A program made the translations under genes and the position numbers. A DNA stretch of 64,000 bases, taken from assembly GCA_964562685.1 (NCBI GenBank), contig CAZLUP010000003.1, positions 92,690 through 156,689 of the forward strand. The letters are read 5' to 3'. This document shows, one piece after another, positions 44,119 to 54,003 of this stretch. The notes under the pieces were generated by a model. It had not been told where the DNA came from, did no database searches, and saw only the letters and a list, made by a program, of their open reading frames with translations. Position 1 is the stretch's first letter. Every line of letters starts with the position of its first letter. The stretch is from Stanieria sp964562685. Lineage in GTDB: Bacteria; Cyanobacteriota; Cyanobacteriia; Cyanobacteriales; Xenococcaceae.

Positions 44119-45498
44119 TTAACTGTTTTCTACTTCAGTTTCTATTTCTGCTTCTGTTTCTACTTGTTCTTCTACTTCTGATAAAGAACCACTAGGAACT
44201 AATTCAACTTGAGCTTTTTCTCTTAACCAATCAAGGGTTTTATCCCTAGTCAAATCTTCTTCAACCATTTTTCTCAAGCGATCGCGATCAACATCTTGAC
44301 CAGAAAGTTCTTGCTCAATTTCTGCCATTTTTTTGACAATCTCTGCTTCACTAGGCAGTAAGGATTCTCTTTTGGCAATTTCTAAAATTATTAAGTTTTT
44401 TTGCAGATTTTCAATCGCTTCTGGACGAGCATTAGCTCTCATTTTAGGAATGCTATCGGCATTCACTAACCTTTTAACATCTAAACCCATTTGTTGCATT
44501 TGTACCAACGTTTGAGTCAGTACTTGGGTTACTTCTTCTTGAACTAAAGTTTCTGGTAAATCTACTTTGCTTTTTTCAACTAAGGCATTGATAATAGCCT
44601 CATTAATATTATTTTTTGTTTCGTTGGCTGCCTTTTCTTGGAATTGTTTCTCTAAAGATTCTTTTAACTCAGCAAAGGTTTCAAACTCACTTACTTCTTG
44701 AGCAAAGTCGTCATCAAGCTCTGGTAATTCTTTAGCTTTGAGTTCTTTAAGAGTAATAGAAAAAACGGCAGGTTTTCCAGCTAAATCTTCTTTGGGATAA
44801 TCTTCGGGAAAAGTTACCGAGACTTCTTTAGTCTCTTCTGGTTTCATCCCGACAACCCCTTCCACCATGCCTGGAATGAGTTTACCTTCAGCAATCTCAA
44901 CTTGGAAGTTAGTAGCACTACCGCCTTCGATCTCAGTTCCTTCTTCTCCTTCGGACATTAGTTTGCCACTAAAATCAATAATGGCAATATCTCCCATTTG
45001 AGCAGGACGATCTTCAATTGGAACTAAATCAGCTTGTTGCGCACGACGTTGTTCAATAAAATCATCTACCTGTTCCGGAGCGTAAACTGATTCTTCTGCT
45101 TTAACATTAATAGTTTGATAATCGCCTAATTCTATCGTAGGCGGAATATCTACCGCAGCAGAAAAAACAATTGGTTCACCAGGATGATAATTTTGAATCA
45201 ATTCATCAAAATTGGAACGAAGCTGATAGTTGCCTAACGCTTCAATTGATTCTTGTTTGATTGCTTCTGCCAAACTAGTTTGAATTAATTCTTCTAAAGC
45301 TGCTGCTTTAATTCTTTGAGTACCAATTCTTTGCAGCAAAACTTGCCGTGGGACTTTACCTTGGCGAAACCCAGGAATATTGCTGGAACGGGCGAGGTTT
45401 TGTACTACTTTTTCGTAGGTACTGCGAGAAGTTTCTCCTGAAATTTCTATTTCTAATTTTATTTGGCTGTCAGGAAGCTTTTCCTGGGTTACTTTCAT
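44119..45498 (-). CDS. tig: Trigger factor chaperone
   Basis: 459 residues. Ribosome-binding domain with the signature GFRQGKVPRQVLLQRIG (about 44-60), FKBP-like PPIase (about 165-250; GDIAIIDFSGKL) and C-terminal helical chaperone arms. It ends in an acidic tail (EVEEQVETEAEIETEVENS). It folds nascent chains at the ribosome. Divergent from asd with 529 bp between. Confidence 0.96.
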   Translation of the reverse strand: MKVTQEKLPDSQIKLEIEISGETSRSTYEKVVQNLARSSNIPGFRQGKVPRQVLLQRIGTQRIKAAALEELIQTSLAEAIKQESIEALGNYQLRSNFDELIQNYHPGEPIVFSAAVDIPPTIELGDYQTINVKAEESVYAPEQVDDFIEQRRAQQADLVPIEDRPAQMGDIAIIDFSGKLMSEGEEGTEIEGGSATNFQVEIAEGKLIPGMVEGVVGMKPEETKEVSVTFPEDYPKEDLAGKPAVFSITLKELKAKELPELDDDFAQEVSEFETFAELKESLEKQFQEKAANETKNNINEAIINALVEKSKVDLPETLVQEEVTQVLTQTLVQMQQMGLDVKRLVNADSIPKMRANARPEAIENLQKNLIILEIAKRESLLPSEAEIVKKMAEIEQELSGQDVDRDRLRKMVEEDLTRDKTLDWLREKAQVELVPSGSLSEVEEQVETEAEIETEVENS

Positions 45499-46027
45499 TG
45501 ATGGTTCTACTTAGTAACTACTTTAGTTTAATTATGTCTTGAAGCGAGGAGTAATTAACTTAAAAATTAGCTTAAGACTCCTCGTAGCTATGCTATCTTA
45601 TCAATAAGAAGTAGGTTGATTCCACTAGGCTGGCAAAATTTTGATTTTTTGGCTACCTAAACGGACTAAGTTAGCTCTAATTTTTCAAAGTGGTGGCTTA
45701 ACGACCAATAGTTGATAATATTACATCCTATGGTCGAGAAAGAAAAAAATAATTTGAGCTATTGGCGTTAAATTAACCTAAACTGTGTATCAATCAAGCC
45801 AATAAGCAAATTGAAGAATTGTTTCAGACTGTAAAAGTGAACTAGAGAAGCTCACTCATCTGGTAAGATTAACAAATATTAAATTAGCTTTAATCAATAT
45901 AGCTTAAGAGTAGTTTAATCATCATTTCTAATTCATAATTCATAAAATAAAACTTAAATAGTAATCACGCTCTCGCTCAAGCGCGAGGCATATTTGGGAA
46001 CGTAATCTCAAGGGGAGGTTTAAATCA
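45499..46027. other. 529-bp divergent region upstream of tig and asd
   Basis: No gene recognised. An 8-bp stem CGAGGAGT (45545-45552) with ACTCCTCG (45577-45584) lies 47 bp before the tig ATG and contains a nested CTTAA/TTAAG pair; it may be a 5' UTR structure. Near 45972-45987 CTCGC/GCGAG forms another short stem. The asd start is TTG preceded by GGGGAGG at nine bases. Confidence 0.4.
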
Positions 46028-47074
46028 TTGTCTGGTGGAATTAATGTCGCTATTTTGGGAGCAACAGGAGCAGTAGGACAAGAACTACTGGAATTATTAG
46101 CAACTCGTCAGTTTCCTCTAAAAAATCTTAAGCTGTTGGCTTCTCCTCGTTCAGCAGGAACAAAAATTAACTACGGTGGGGAAGAACTTGAAGTAGAAGC
46201 AGTTACCGAAGATTCGTTTCAGGATGTAGATTTAGTTTTAGCTTCGGCAGGTGGTTCTACCTCAAAAACTTGGGCAGCCAAAGCAGTAGCAGCAGGGGCA
46301 GTTGTGATTGATAACTCTAGCACCTTTCGGATGAACCCAGAAGTGCCTTTAGTTGTTCCTGAAATTAATCCCGAAGCAGCAGCAAAACATCAAGGTATTA
46401 TTGCGAATCCTAATTGCACCACAATTTTGATGGGAGTAGCTATTTATCCTCTCCACCAAGTTCAACCGATTAAACGGGTGGTAGTCTCTACTTATCAATC
46501 TGCCTCTGGTGCTGGTGCTAGAGCAATGGAAGAAGTAAAAACTCAATCCCAAGCTATTTTGGCTGGTGAAACTCCTCAACCTGAAATTTTGCCTTATCCT
46601 TTAGCGTTCAATCTTTTTCCTCACAATTCTCCTCTCAACGAGCAAGGATATTGTGAAGAAGAAATGAAAATGATCAATGAAACTAGAAAAATTTTTAATG
46701 CCCCCCAGTTACGCTTGAGTGCTACTTGTGTCCGCGTGCCAGTTTTAAGAGCGCATTCTGAAGCTATCAATTTAGAATTTGAGCAACCTTTTGCTGTTGA
46801 ACAGGCTAAAGAAATTATTGCCAAAGCCAAAGGAGTAAAATTAGTCGAAGATTGGCAAGCTAATTATTTCCCAATGCCTATTGATGCTACAGGTAAAGAT
46901 GAGGTATTAGTAGGACGGATTCGTCAAGATTTATCCCATCCTTGTGGTTTAGAATTGTGGCTTTGTGGTGACCAAATTCGTAAAGGAGCAGCTTTAAATG
47001 CAATTCAAATTGCTGAATTACTACTTCAAGAAAATTGGTTGAAAATAGCTAATCATAAAAAAGTTGTAGTCTAA
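46028..47074 (+). CDS. asd: Aspartate-semialdehyde dehydrogenase
   Basis: 348 residues. NADP-binding GATGAVGQELLELL at the N-terminus, catalytic Cys in NPNCTTILM, and substrate-binding VSTYQSASGAGARAM and RVPVLRAHSE. Reduces aspartyl phosphate to the semialdehyde, leading to lysine, threonine and methionine. Start is TTG 46028, justified by GGGGAGG upstream and the family N-terminus; followed after 119 bp by dapA. Confidence 0.95.
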   Translation: MSGGINVAILGATGAVGQELLELLATRQFPLKNLKLLASPRSAGTKINYGGEELEVEAVTEDSFQDVDLVLASAGGSTSKTWAAKAVAAGAVVIDNSSTFRMNPEVPLVVPEINPEAAAKHQGIIANPNCTTILMGVAIYPLHQVQPIKRVVVSTYQSASGAGARAMEEVKTQSQAILAGETPQPEILPYPLAFNLFPHNSPLNEQGYCEEEMKMINETRKIFNAPQLRLSATCVRVPVLRAHSEAINLEFEQPFAVEQAKEIIAKAKGVKLVEDWQANYFPMPIDATGKDEVLVGRIRQDLSHPCGLELWLCGDQIRKGAALNAIQIAELLLQENWLKIANHKKVVV

Positions 47075-47193
47075 AAAAATAACTTTTTATTTTGATGGTT
47101 GACAGAAAAAGTAACCAGATTTTTCTGTACTTTAGCTTCTCTTTTTATATAAAACCCTAGTTGCTGATTTGAAATTGTGCGTATTGATTCCTT

Positions 47194-48084
47194 ATGAGTT
47201 ATGAACCTTTTGGCAGAGTATTAGTGGCAATGGTGACCCCGTTTGCAGATGACGGAAGTGTAGACTATGAAGTAGCAGAAAAATTAGCTGTTCACTTGGT
47301 AGACAATGGCAATGACGGTTTAGTAATCTGTGGAACTACAGGAGAATCTCCCACTTTAAGTTGGGATGAAGAGTATGAATTATTCCAAGTGGTTAAAAAA
47401 GCTGTAGGACATCGCGCTAAAATTATTGCGGGGACTGGCTCAAACTCAACCCAAGAAGCGATCGCAGCAACTCAGAAAGCAGCTAAATTAGGCTTAGATG
47501 GTTCTTTGCAAGTCGTTCCTTATTACAATAAACCTCCCCAAGAAGGACTATATCAACATTTTAGAGCGATCGCGCTTGCTTGCCCCGATCTACCTTTGAT
47601 GTTATACAATGTACCAAGCCGTACAAGTCGTAATCTTGAAGCCGAAACAGTGGCAAGATTAGCTGAAATTGAGAATGTTATTGCTATTAAAGAAGCGAGT
47701 GGAAATTTGGAACAAGCTTGTCAAATTCGCCGTTTAACACCTGATTCTTTTGCTATTTATTCTGGAGAAGATGCCCTGACTTTACCTTTATTAACCGTAG
47801 GAGGTGTAGGCGTAGTAAGTGTTGCCAGTCATCTTGTCGGTAAACAAATGCAAGAGATGATTGAAGCGTTTGCTCAAGGCAACAACCAACTAGCTCAAGA
47901 AATTCAGTTAAAACTTTTTCCTCTATTTAAAATTTTATTTGCTACTACCAACCCGATTGCCGTTAAAGCAGCTTTAAACTTACAAGGTTGGCAGGTTGGT
48001 AGTTTGCGTCCGCCTCTTTGTGAGTTACAATTAGATTTAAAAGAAAAATTAAAAGCAATTCTTAAGGAATTAAATTTACTTTGA
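47194..48084 (+). CDS. dapA: 4-Hydroxy-tetrahydrodipicolinate synthase
   Basis: 296 residues. Schiff-base Lys in VIAIKEASG, Thr/Tyr motif GTTGESPTL and YYNKPPQEGL. First committed step to lysine and to diaminopimelate for peptidoglycan, from pyruvate and aspartate semialdehyde. Sits between asd and rnj, the common cyanobacterial order. Confidence 0.96.
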   Translation: MSYEPFGRVLVAMVTPFADDGSVDYEVAEKLAVHLVDNGNDGLVICGTTGESPTLSWDEEYELFQVVKKAVGHRAKIIAGTGSNSTQEAIAATQKAAKLGLDGSLQVVPYYNKPPQEGLYQHFRAIALACPDLPLMLYNVPSRTSRNLEAETVARLAEIENVIAIKEASGNLEQACQIRRLTPDSFAIYSGEDALTLPLLTVGGVGVVSVASHLVGKQMQEMIEAFAQGNNQLAQEIQLKLFPLFKILFATTNPIAVKAALNLQGWQVGSLRPPLCELQLDLKEKLKAILKELNLL

Positions 48085-48376
48085 GTTTATTATTAGTGCA
48101 TAGATATAGAATTACACTCATAACCTATAAAAGCTATTATATATAATAATCAAGATAGAATCTTCAATTTAAAATCAAACAAATTTTTAAACCAATTAAA
48201 TACTAATTAGCAATTAGTCAGCACAAGCTTGTTGCTTTCTGATTACTTGTTTATTTCTATTTATTTAAAATTAAATATTTAAATTCAACTGACCAAAAGT
48301 TTAATAAAAATCTTTTTATATTAACTAACTCATTAGTTGACAAAAAGCCTAATTCACTAACTTAATCAGGAAAAAC

Positions 48377-50143
48377 ATGAACAAAAATGACAAACCAACT
48401 CTTAAAATTATTCCCCTTGGTGGGCTACATGAAATTGGCAAAAATACCTGTGTCTTTGAATATGAAGACGAAATTATTTTATTAGATGCAGGTTTGGCTT
48501 TTCCTACCGATGAAATGCACGGGATCAACATAGTATTGCCCGACATGACCTATTTACGGGAAAATCGCCACAAAATCAAAGGAATGATTGTAACCCATGG
48601 TCATGAAGATCATATTGGTGGGATTCCCTATCATCTTAAACAATTTGACATTCCAGTTATTTATGGACCTCGTTTAGCGATGGCGTTGCTAGAAGATAAA
48701 TTGGAAGAAGCAGGATTACGCGATCGCACAATTCTCAAAACCGTTGCCCCAAGAGAAATAGTTCGTTTAGGACAATCTTTCTTGGTTGAATTTATTCGTA
48801 ACACTCACTCGATTGCCGATAGCTTCAGCGTTGCCATTAATACACCTTTAGGGTTAGTTATCCATACGGGAGATTTCAAAATCGACCATACCCCGATTGA
48901 TGGCGAAACTTATGATTTGCAAAAATTGGCAGAACATGGAGAAAAAGGAGTTCTGTGTCTGCTGAGTGATTCTACCAATGCCGAAGTTCCTGGACATACA
49001 CCGCCAGAAAGTGCTGTTTATCCCAATTTAGACCGTATCTTTGCTCAAGCTGAAGGAAGGTTAATGGTTACAACTTTTGCCTCCTCAGTTCATCGAGTCA
49101 ATATTATTCTGCAACTTGCACAAAAACATCGACGCAAAGTAGTTGTGGTAGGGCGGTCAATGCTTAATGTGATTGCTCATGCTCGTAATTTGGGTTATAT
49201 CAAATGTCCAGACGATTTATTTGAACCGCTTAAAGCTCTCAATCGCCTCCCTGACGAACAAGTAGTTATTTTAACAACAGGTTCTCAAGGTGAACCCTTA
49301 GCTGCAATGACTCGTATTTCTCGCAAAGATCACCGCCATATTCGAGTTAAACCAGGAGATACGATTGTTTTTTCTGCTAATCCAATTCCAGGTAATACGA
49401 TCGCCGTTGTTAATACTATTGATCGCTTGATGATGCAGGGAGCTAAAGTCATTTATGGTAAAGACAAAGGTATCCATGTGTCTGGACATGGAGCGCAAGA
49501 AGACCACAAATTGATGCTAGCTTTAACCAAACCCAAATTTTTTGTTCCCGTTCATGGCGAACATCGGATGCTAGTCAAACACGCTGAAATGGCTCAGGCA
49601 ATGGGTATTCCAGCCGAAAATACAGTGGTAATTAATAACGGTGATATTGTCGAATTAACTGAAGAAAGTATTAGTATTGCAGGACAAGTCCCTTCAGGAA
49701 TTGAATTAGTTGATAGTGCAGGAATTGTCCACGATACAGTGATGAAAGAAAGACAACAACTAGCAGAAGATGGTGTCGTTACCGTTGCTACCGCTGTGGA
49801 TTGGTCAGGCAAATTAATTACTCCTCCTGCCATCCATTTAAGAGGCGTGGTAACCACAGTCGAAAAATCTTTGTTACAACAATTAATTGTTAGAAGTATC
49901 GAAAAATTCTTGAGCGATCGCTGGTCAGAATTTAGTCAGGCAATCGATGGTGAAATCGAAGTAGACTGGATAGGAATTAGGATCGAAATTGAAGGTAATT
50001 TACAAAGATTAATTAGCAGAGAATTGAGAAGTCGACCTTTGGTAGTCTTTTTATTGCAAACACCAGAAAAATCGGCTGTTAAATCTACTGCTCGCAGAAG
50101 ACGCAGATCCACTGCTTCAGTTGCTCTAGAGCAAATTATTTAG
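48377..50143 (+). CDS. rnj: Ribonuclease J
   Basis: 588 residues. Metallo-beta-lactamase motif THGHEDHIGG (zinc), beta-CASP segment with SDSTNAE, and HVSGHGAQED. C-terminal part is involved in dimer formation, ending in an Arg-rich tail. It degrades RNA from the 5' end and also cuts internally. ATG 48377, with AGGA upstream. It ends with a strong terminator at 50184-50207. Confidence 0.95.
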   Translation: MNKNDKPTLKIIPLGGLHEIGKNTCVFEYEDEIILLDAGLAFPTDEMHGINIVLPDMTYLRENRHKIKGMIVTHGHEDHIGGIPYHLKQFDIPVIYGPRLAMALLEDKLEEAGLRDRTILKTVAPREIVRLGQSFLVEFIRNTHSIADSFSVAINTPLGLVIHTGDFKIDHTPIDGETYDLQKLAEHGEKGVLCLLSDSTNAEVPGHTPPESAVYPNLDRIFAQAEGRLMVTTFASSVHRVNIILQLAQKHRRKVVVVGRSMLNVIAHARNLGYIKCPDDLFEPLKALNRLPDEQVVILTTGSQGEPLAAMTRISRKDHRHIRVKPGDTIVFSANPIPGNTIAVVNTIDRLMMQGAKVIYGKDKGIHVSGHGAQEDHKLMLALTKPKFFVPVHGEHRMLVKHAEMAQAMGIPAENTVVINNGDIVELTEESISIAGQVPSGIELVDSAGIVHDTVMKERQQLAEDGVVTVATAVDWSGKLITPPAIHLRGVVTTVEKSLLQQLIVRSIEKFLSDRWSEFSQAIDGEIEVDWIGIRIEIEGNLQRLISRELRSRPLVVFLLQTPEKSAVKSTARRRRRSTASVALEQII

Positions 50144-50183
50144 CTTAAAAACTGTTGTTGTCTTGATAATATTGCATGGAGAG

Positions 50184-50207
50184 AGTGGGCATTGCCCACT
50201 TTTTTTT
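50184..50207 (+). terminator. Rho-independent terminator of rnj
   Basis: AGTGGGC (50184-50190) with GCCCACT (50194-50200), 3-base loop, followed by a run of eight T. Confidence 0.92.
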
Positions 50208-50333
50208 AGATAAATTTTCTCCAATTTTATCGTTATTTTAGTTGATGCTTCGGGAAGTCTATACGTATAACTGTAAAGGCAAGAACTATGCGTTCTTAAG
50301 AAAAAAGACTTCTAGCAAATCTTAGTTATAACT

Positions 50334-51101
50334 ATGGAATCTTTAAACTTAGACTTTTCTCGACAATCAGCTACAACTATCAAATTTATTGAAGAAATTG
50401 GCATTATTCTTGCTGCCAAAAACTTGACTCCTACTATGATTAGTCAAGACTTTCTCAAATTTAGTGGCATTGTTCCACAAAATTGGGAATTATCGCAAGA
50501 ACCAATCTTAAATCCAACGTTTGCTCAATTAAACTTCCAAAACGGAATTAATATTATTGCTCAACCTCGTACTATTACTATTAGTGAAGCTGTTACAGGT
50601 AAAAGTATTAGTGACATACAATCACCACTAGTAACCAGCAAATATGTAGAAAAATTACCTCATGCCGAATATCAAGCCCTAAGCTTTAGTTGTAAAATTA
50701 TTGTTCCATTTCCTAGTAATGGAGAAATTCCTTATAAATATTTAACTAAAACTCTTTTAGCTCCAGGTTCTTGGCACGAAATAGGCAAGGGATTAGTACA
50801 GGCAGGCATTAATTTAGTCTATCAATTAGACCGATGCCAATTAACCCTCAGTATTAGTGAAGCACGATTACAACAACCACAGCAAGAGCCAGTTTTTGCC
50901 CTTTTATTTGCCGGAAGTTTTAATTATGCGATCGCCAGTGATAACCCACAACAACGTTTAGAAAGACTCGCTCAAGGATTAAATTTTTGGCAAACCGATT
51001 TGCAAACTTTTCGTGAAATAGTCAATCAAAAGTTTTTGGCAGAAGGAAATATCGGTCAATTTACTCAAGAAGAAAGTATCTTTCCTGTCGGTGCTATGTA
51101 A
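50334..51101 (+). CDS. Conserved cyanobacterial protein of unknown function
   Basis: 255 residues, no signal peptide or membrane segment. The middle contains FQNGINIIAQPRTITISEAV and YQALSFSCKIIVPFPS, and the end QRLERLAQGLNFWQTDLQTF. Beta-rich in the first part and helical in the second. I recognise it as conserved in cyanobacteria but not by function. It precedes rpmF by 57 bp and may be co-transcribed with it. Confidence 0.72.
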   Translation: MESLNLDFSRQSATTIKFIEEIGIILAAKNLTPTMISQDFLKFSGIVPQNWELSQEPILNPTFAQLNFQNGINIIAQPRTITISEAVTGKSISDIQSPLVTSKYVEKLPHAEYQALSFSCKIIVPFPSNGEIPYKYLTKTLLAPGSWHEIGKGLVQAGINLVYQLDRCQLTLSISEARLQQPQQEPVFALLFAGSFNYAIASDNPQQRLERLAQGLNFWQTDLQTFREIVNQKFLAEGNIGQFTQEESIFPVGAM

Positions 51102-51158
51102 TTTTTGAACTAAGGAATTACAATAGAAAGGCTGTGCATTAATATTAAATTTAACCCT

Positions 51159-51338
51159 ATGGCTGTTCCTAAGAAGAAAACTTCTAATTCAAAACGCAAT
51201 CATCGCAAAGCTCACTGGAAAAGAAAAGCTGCCCTAGAAGCACAAAAAGCTCTTTCTTTAGGCAAATCAGTTTTAACTGGACGTTCTAATAGCTTTGTTT
51301 ACCCCACTGACGAAGAAGAGGAAGAAGACAACGAATAA
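51159..51338 (+). CDS. rpmF: 50S ribosomal protein L32
   Basis: 59 residues. Starts MAVPKKKTSNSKRNHRKAH, the signature of L32. The C-terminus is very acidic (TDEEEEEDNE), unusual but seen in cyanobacteria. The Cys pairs of zinc-containing L32 are absent, so this is the Cys-less form. Confidence 0.95.
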   Translation: MAVPKKKTSNSKRNHRKAHWKRKAALEAQKALSLGKSVLTGRSNSFVYPTDEEEEEDNE

Positions 51339-51437
51339 ACCACTTGTTTCAGTCTCTAGCTAGCAATCCAAGTTAAATACTTTTGGTGCAAAGCTAGCTA
51401 GACTATTAAAAAAGTAGTATTGTGACTGAAAGTAAAT

Positions 51438-52034
51438 ATGTTAGGCAAGTTTTTTCAAAAACCAACACCAGACGCAGATCCTCGTGTTCCTCCTGGTCAA
51501 TATTTAGCTAAGGGTTTTCCTGTCCTTACCTATGGAGAAACTCCGCAAATTAGTACCGATGAATGGAAATTCCGAGTTTGGGGGTTGGCGACAGAAAAAA
51601 CCTTCAGTTGGTCGGATTTTATGAATCTTCCGCAACATGATTTTACGGCTGACTTTCATTGTGTGACTCGGTGGTCAAAATTAGATGTCAAGTGGACTGG
51701 TGTTAAAGTTACGGATTTCATGGAATTAATCGAGTTAAACTCCACAGCAACCCATCTCATGCAGCATTGCTACGGAGGTTACACCACCAATATTTCTTTA
51801 GCAGACTTTTTAAGAGAAGAAAACTTTTTTGCCCACACTTTATTCGGCGAACCTTTACCCGCAGACCATGGTGGTCCCATGCGTTTAGTTGTACCTCATC
51901 TCTATGCTTGGAAAAGTGCCAAGTGGATTAATGGTTTAGAATTTCTTGACCACGATGAATTAGGTTTTTGGGAACGAAATGGTTATCATCGTCGAGGAGA
52001 ACCCTGGGCAGAAGAGCGTTATGCTGGTCTTTAG
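51438..52034 (+). CDS. Sulfite-oxidase-like molybdopterin protein
   Basis: 198 residues of the COG2041 family. The molybdenum-ligand Cys is in FHCVTRWSKLDVKWTGV, and HLMQHCYGGYTTN, GGPMRLVVPHLYAWKSAKWI complete the cofactor site. It lacks the dimer domain of true sulfite oxidases and has no signal peptide. It is likely a cytosolic oxidoreductase; the substrate is not known. Confidence 0.9.
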   Translation: MLGKFFQKPTPDADPRVPPGQYLAKGFPVLTYGETPQISTDEWKFRVWGLATEKTFSWSDFMNLPQHDFTADFHCVTRWSKLDVKWTGVKVTDFMELIELNSTATHLMQHCYGGYTTNISLADFLREENFFAHTLFGEPLPADHGGPMRLVVPHLYAWKSAKWINGLEFLDHDELGFWERNGYHRRGEPWAEERYAGL

Positions 52035-52082
52035 TTCAATTTAGAGTTAATCCTACATGATTGACTTTAATCTAACCTAAAC

Positions 52083-52301
52083 TTATTCAACTTCTTCCTG
52101 ATAATAGCTTTGTAACAAATTTTCCAACTGCTCTTGAGGACAACATTTGATTAAAGCTTCAAAAACCTCTAACAATTTGGCTGCACTATCTCCCAAAATA
52201 GGACTTAACCCCCAAACATCCTGTACCCATTCTTGAGGTTTTTGCTCGTCAAAGATTAAACGTTCTAAAAGTTGTTTAGCTTCTGTTTGAGATAAAGACA
52301 T
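52083..52301 (-). CDS. Short conserved cyanobacterial protein
   Basis: 72 residues, mostly helical and acidic: LSQTEAKQLLERLIFDEQ, then KLLEVFEALIKCCPQEQLENLL. No known domain. It lies alone between the sulfite-oxidase-like gene (convergent, 48 bp) and the divergent Psb35-like gene. It is probably real: family-like length, good codon use and ATG start. Confidence 0.6.
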   Translation of the reverse strand: MSLSQTEAKQLLERLIFDEQKPQEWVQDVWGLSPILGDSAAKLLEVFEALIKCCPQEQLENLLQSYYQEEVE

Positions 52302-52403
52302 AAGCTTGACTATCCTTATTTTCGACTTTTAAAAAACAAACTATTTAGTACTATGGTGTAGAAAACCGTACTTACGCCAGCTTGACGCATTTTAATAAAA
52401 ATC

Positions 52404-52421
52404 GTTACATTTATTTACAGA
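52404..52421 (+). promoter_or_regulatory. HLR1-like site (RpaB-type)
   Basis: GTTACATTTATTTACAGA matches the cyanobacterial high-light regulatory element of two (G/T)TTACA(T/A)(T/A) units separated by two bases, except for G in the second unit's first flank. It lies 40-56 bp upstream of ATG 52460. A TATAAG at 52435-52440 could be the -10. Confidence 0.5.
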
Positions 52422-52459
52422 TAGACACAAAACTTATAAGAAAGAGGTAAAAATAAATT

Positions 52460-52690
52460 ATGACTATTTTAATTGGATTATTTATTATTGGTTGGACTGC
52501 TGCTGCTGTATTAGGTACACAAGCTTATTTTCTAGGTGAACAAACCAAACCAATTCACGAACGCAATCTCAAATCTCAATCCTTTGAAAAACTAGCCAAA
52601 GTTTTTACAGGTAAAGATATTGACTATGCTCAAAGAACTCCAGCTTATGGTTTAGACACCTATACTAGTAGTAATCTTCCCAGAGCTTAG
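52460..52690 (+). CDS. psb35: Psb35-like photosystem II protein
   Basis: 76 residues. One N-terminal transmembrane helix (ILIGLFIIGWTAAAVLGTQAYF) is followed by a polar tail with GEQTKPIHERNLKSQSFEKLA and TPAYGLDTYTSS. This matches the small thylakoid protein known in Synechocystis as Psb35, reported to bind the CP47 module of photosystem II; naming is from memory of that pattern. An HLR1-like site lies upstream and a clean terminator follows. It is convergent with heme oxygenase. Confidence 0.68.
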   Translation: MTILIGLFIIGWTAAAVLGTQAYFLGEQTKPIHERNLKSQSFEKLAKVFTGKDIDYAQRTPAYGLDTYTSSNLPRA

Positions 52691-52736
52691 AAAGCAAACA
52701 ACCCCAAAAGCTTGATAACGATTTTGCTTAAAACCG

Positions 52737-52764
52737 CAACCCAGCTTCTCGGGTTGTTTTTTTT
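52737..52764 (+). terminator. Rho-independent terminator of the Psb35-like gene
   Basis: CAACCC (52737-52742) with GGGTTG (52751-52756), 8-base loop, then eight T. Confidence 0.88.
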
Positions 52765-52810
52765 GGGTAATGGCGTTGATTACTGAGGAGGAATAAACAA
52801 AATTATTAAT

Positions 52811-53527
52811 TTACTCAGCAGTAGCCAGTTCAGTGCTACCTGGAGTACGACGACGAGTAAGAGTGTTGAACAACATCTTACCAATAGCTTTAATTAAGTT
52901 GCCTTCTAACTCTTGGAACATTTTCATGTTCATTCCAAAAGCATCATTAGCCTCTTGAACAATTTCTTCTGCTGTTTTTTGATCGACAGGTAACTCATCC
53001 ATCGTTTGACGATATTCATTTTTAAATGCTTTTTCGTCTGGGATATCTTTAAATTCGTAGAAAGCAGTACCTTCGCCATCAGAAAGATTCATTGCTCTTT
53101 GAGAAATCTTTTTAAGAATTTGTCCTCCAGACAAATCTCCTAAATAACGCGTGTAAGAATGAGCAACTAACAGTTCTGGTTTGGTATGAGCTACTTCTCT
53201 AATCCTGGCAACATAAGCCTTGCCTGCTTCAGATAGAGTAGCTTCTTCACGCCAATTAGGGCCGTAATAAAAATATAGATCTTGCTCAAGACTATGTTGG
53301 CGATTTAATTGAGGAAAGTAAATTTTTGAGACTACAGGATGGTCTTTTAATCTTTCCATTTCTTCTTCCATCGCTGAATAAACGAAATAGAGATTAGCAA
53401 CTAATTTGCGGTAGGATTTTTTTTCAACTACTCCTTTAAGAAAACATTTAACAAAACCAACATTTTCTGCCATTGTGTGGGATTTTTTAGTCCCTTCTCG
53501 TAACATAGTAGCTAAATTAACGCTCAT
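52811..53527 (-). CDS. ho1: Heme oxygenase 1
   Basis: 238 residues. Proximal heme ligand His in REGTKKSHTMAEN, and the distal helix SYTRYLGDLSGGQIL. It opens heme to biliverdin IX-alpha using ferredoxin, the first step to phycobilins for the phycobilisome and to phytochrome chromophores. C-terminus is slightly extended. It is divergent from rpaA across 476 bp. Confidence 0.96.
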   Translation of the reverse strand: MSVNLATMLREGTKKSHTMAENVGFVKCFLKGVVEKKSYRKLVANLYFVYSAMEEEMERLKDHPVVSKIYFPQLNRQHSLEQDLYFYYGPNWREEATLSEAGKAYVARIREVAHTKPELLVAHSYTRYLGDLSGGQILKKISQRAMNLSDGEGTAFYEFKDIPDEKAFKNEYRQTMDELPVDQKTAEEIVQEANDAFGMNMKMFQELEGNLIKAIGKMLFNTLTRRRTPGSTELATAE

Positions 53528-53844
53528 GCTAAAATTCCTGCTCTTATGATGAACAACAGATCTACGATTTTTTACAAAAGATCAAAATTCTATGCCTAAT
53601 TGGCTAGAGTAAACTGATTTAATGAGACTTTTTATTAAGAATTTTTACATGAGAGTGATGAAATAGCTTGAAAAATACGATTTTCAATACTTTAAGGCAA
53701 CTTAAAAAGTTTTTCTCATGTTAAGTTTATTAAATTAATTGGATAATTTATTCAGTAACCAATAAGCGGTTGCTTCAGTAAAACAGTCTATATTAATAAT
53801 TAATAAGATAATTTAATGAATTTAAATTTAAACTATCAAGATTT

Positions 53845-53874
53845 TTGACAAAAAATTTAATTTAATTGTAATGT
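53845..53874 (+). promoter_or_regulatory. Sigma-70-type promoter upstream of rpaA
   Basis: TTGACA at 53845-53850 and TAATGT at 53869-53874, 18 bp apart. Gives a 5' UTR of about 120 bases for rpaA. The rest of the 476-bp region to heme oxygenase is AT-rich and holds no gene. Confidence 0.5.
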
Positions 53875-54003
53875 TACGGAAAGTTATCTACAAACTCCTC
53901 CAATTTCAGGATTCGTGCTTATAATCAGTACAGGAATTTTTATTTATCCTAAACTTTCTTAGTCTACTTTTACAAAGCGAGATAACTATTAAATTATATA
54001 CTC

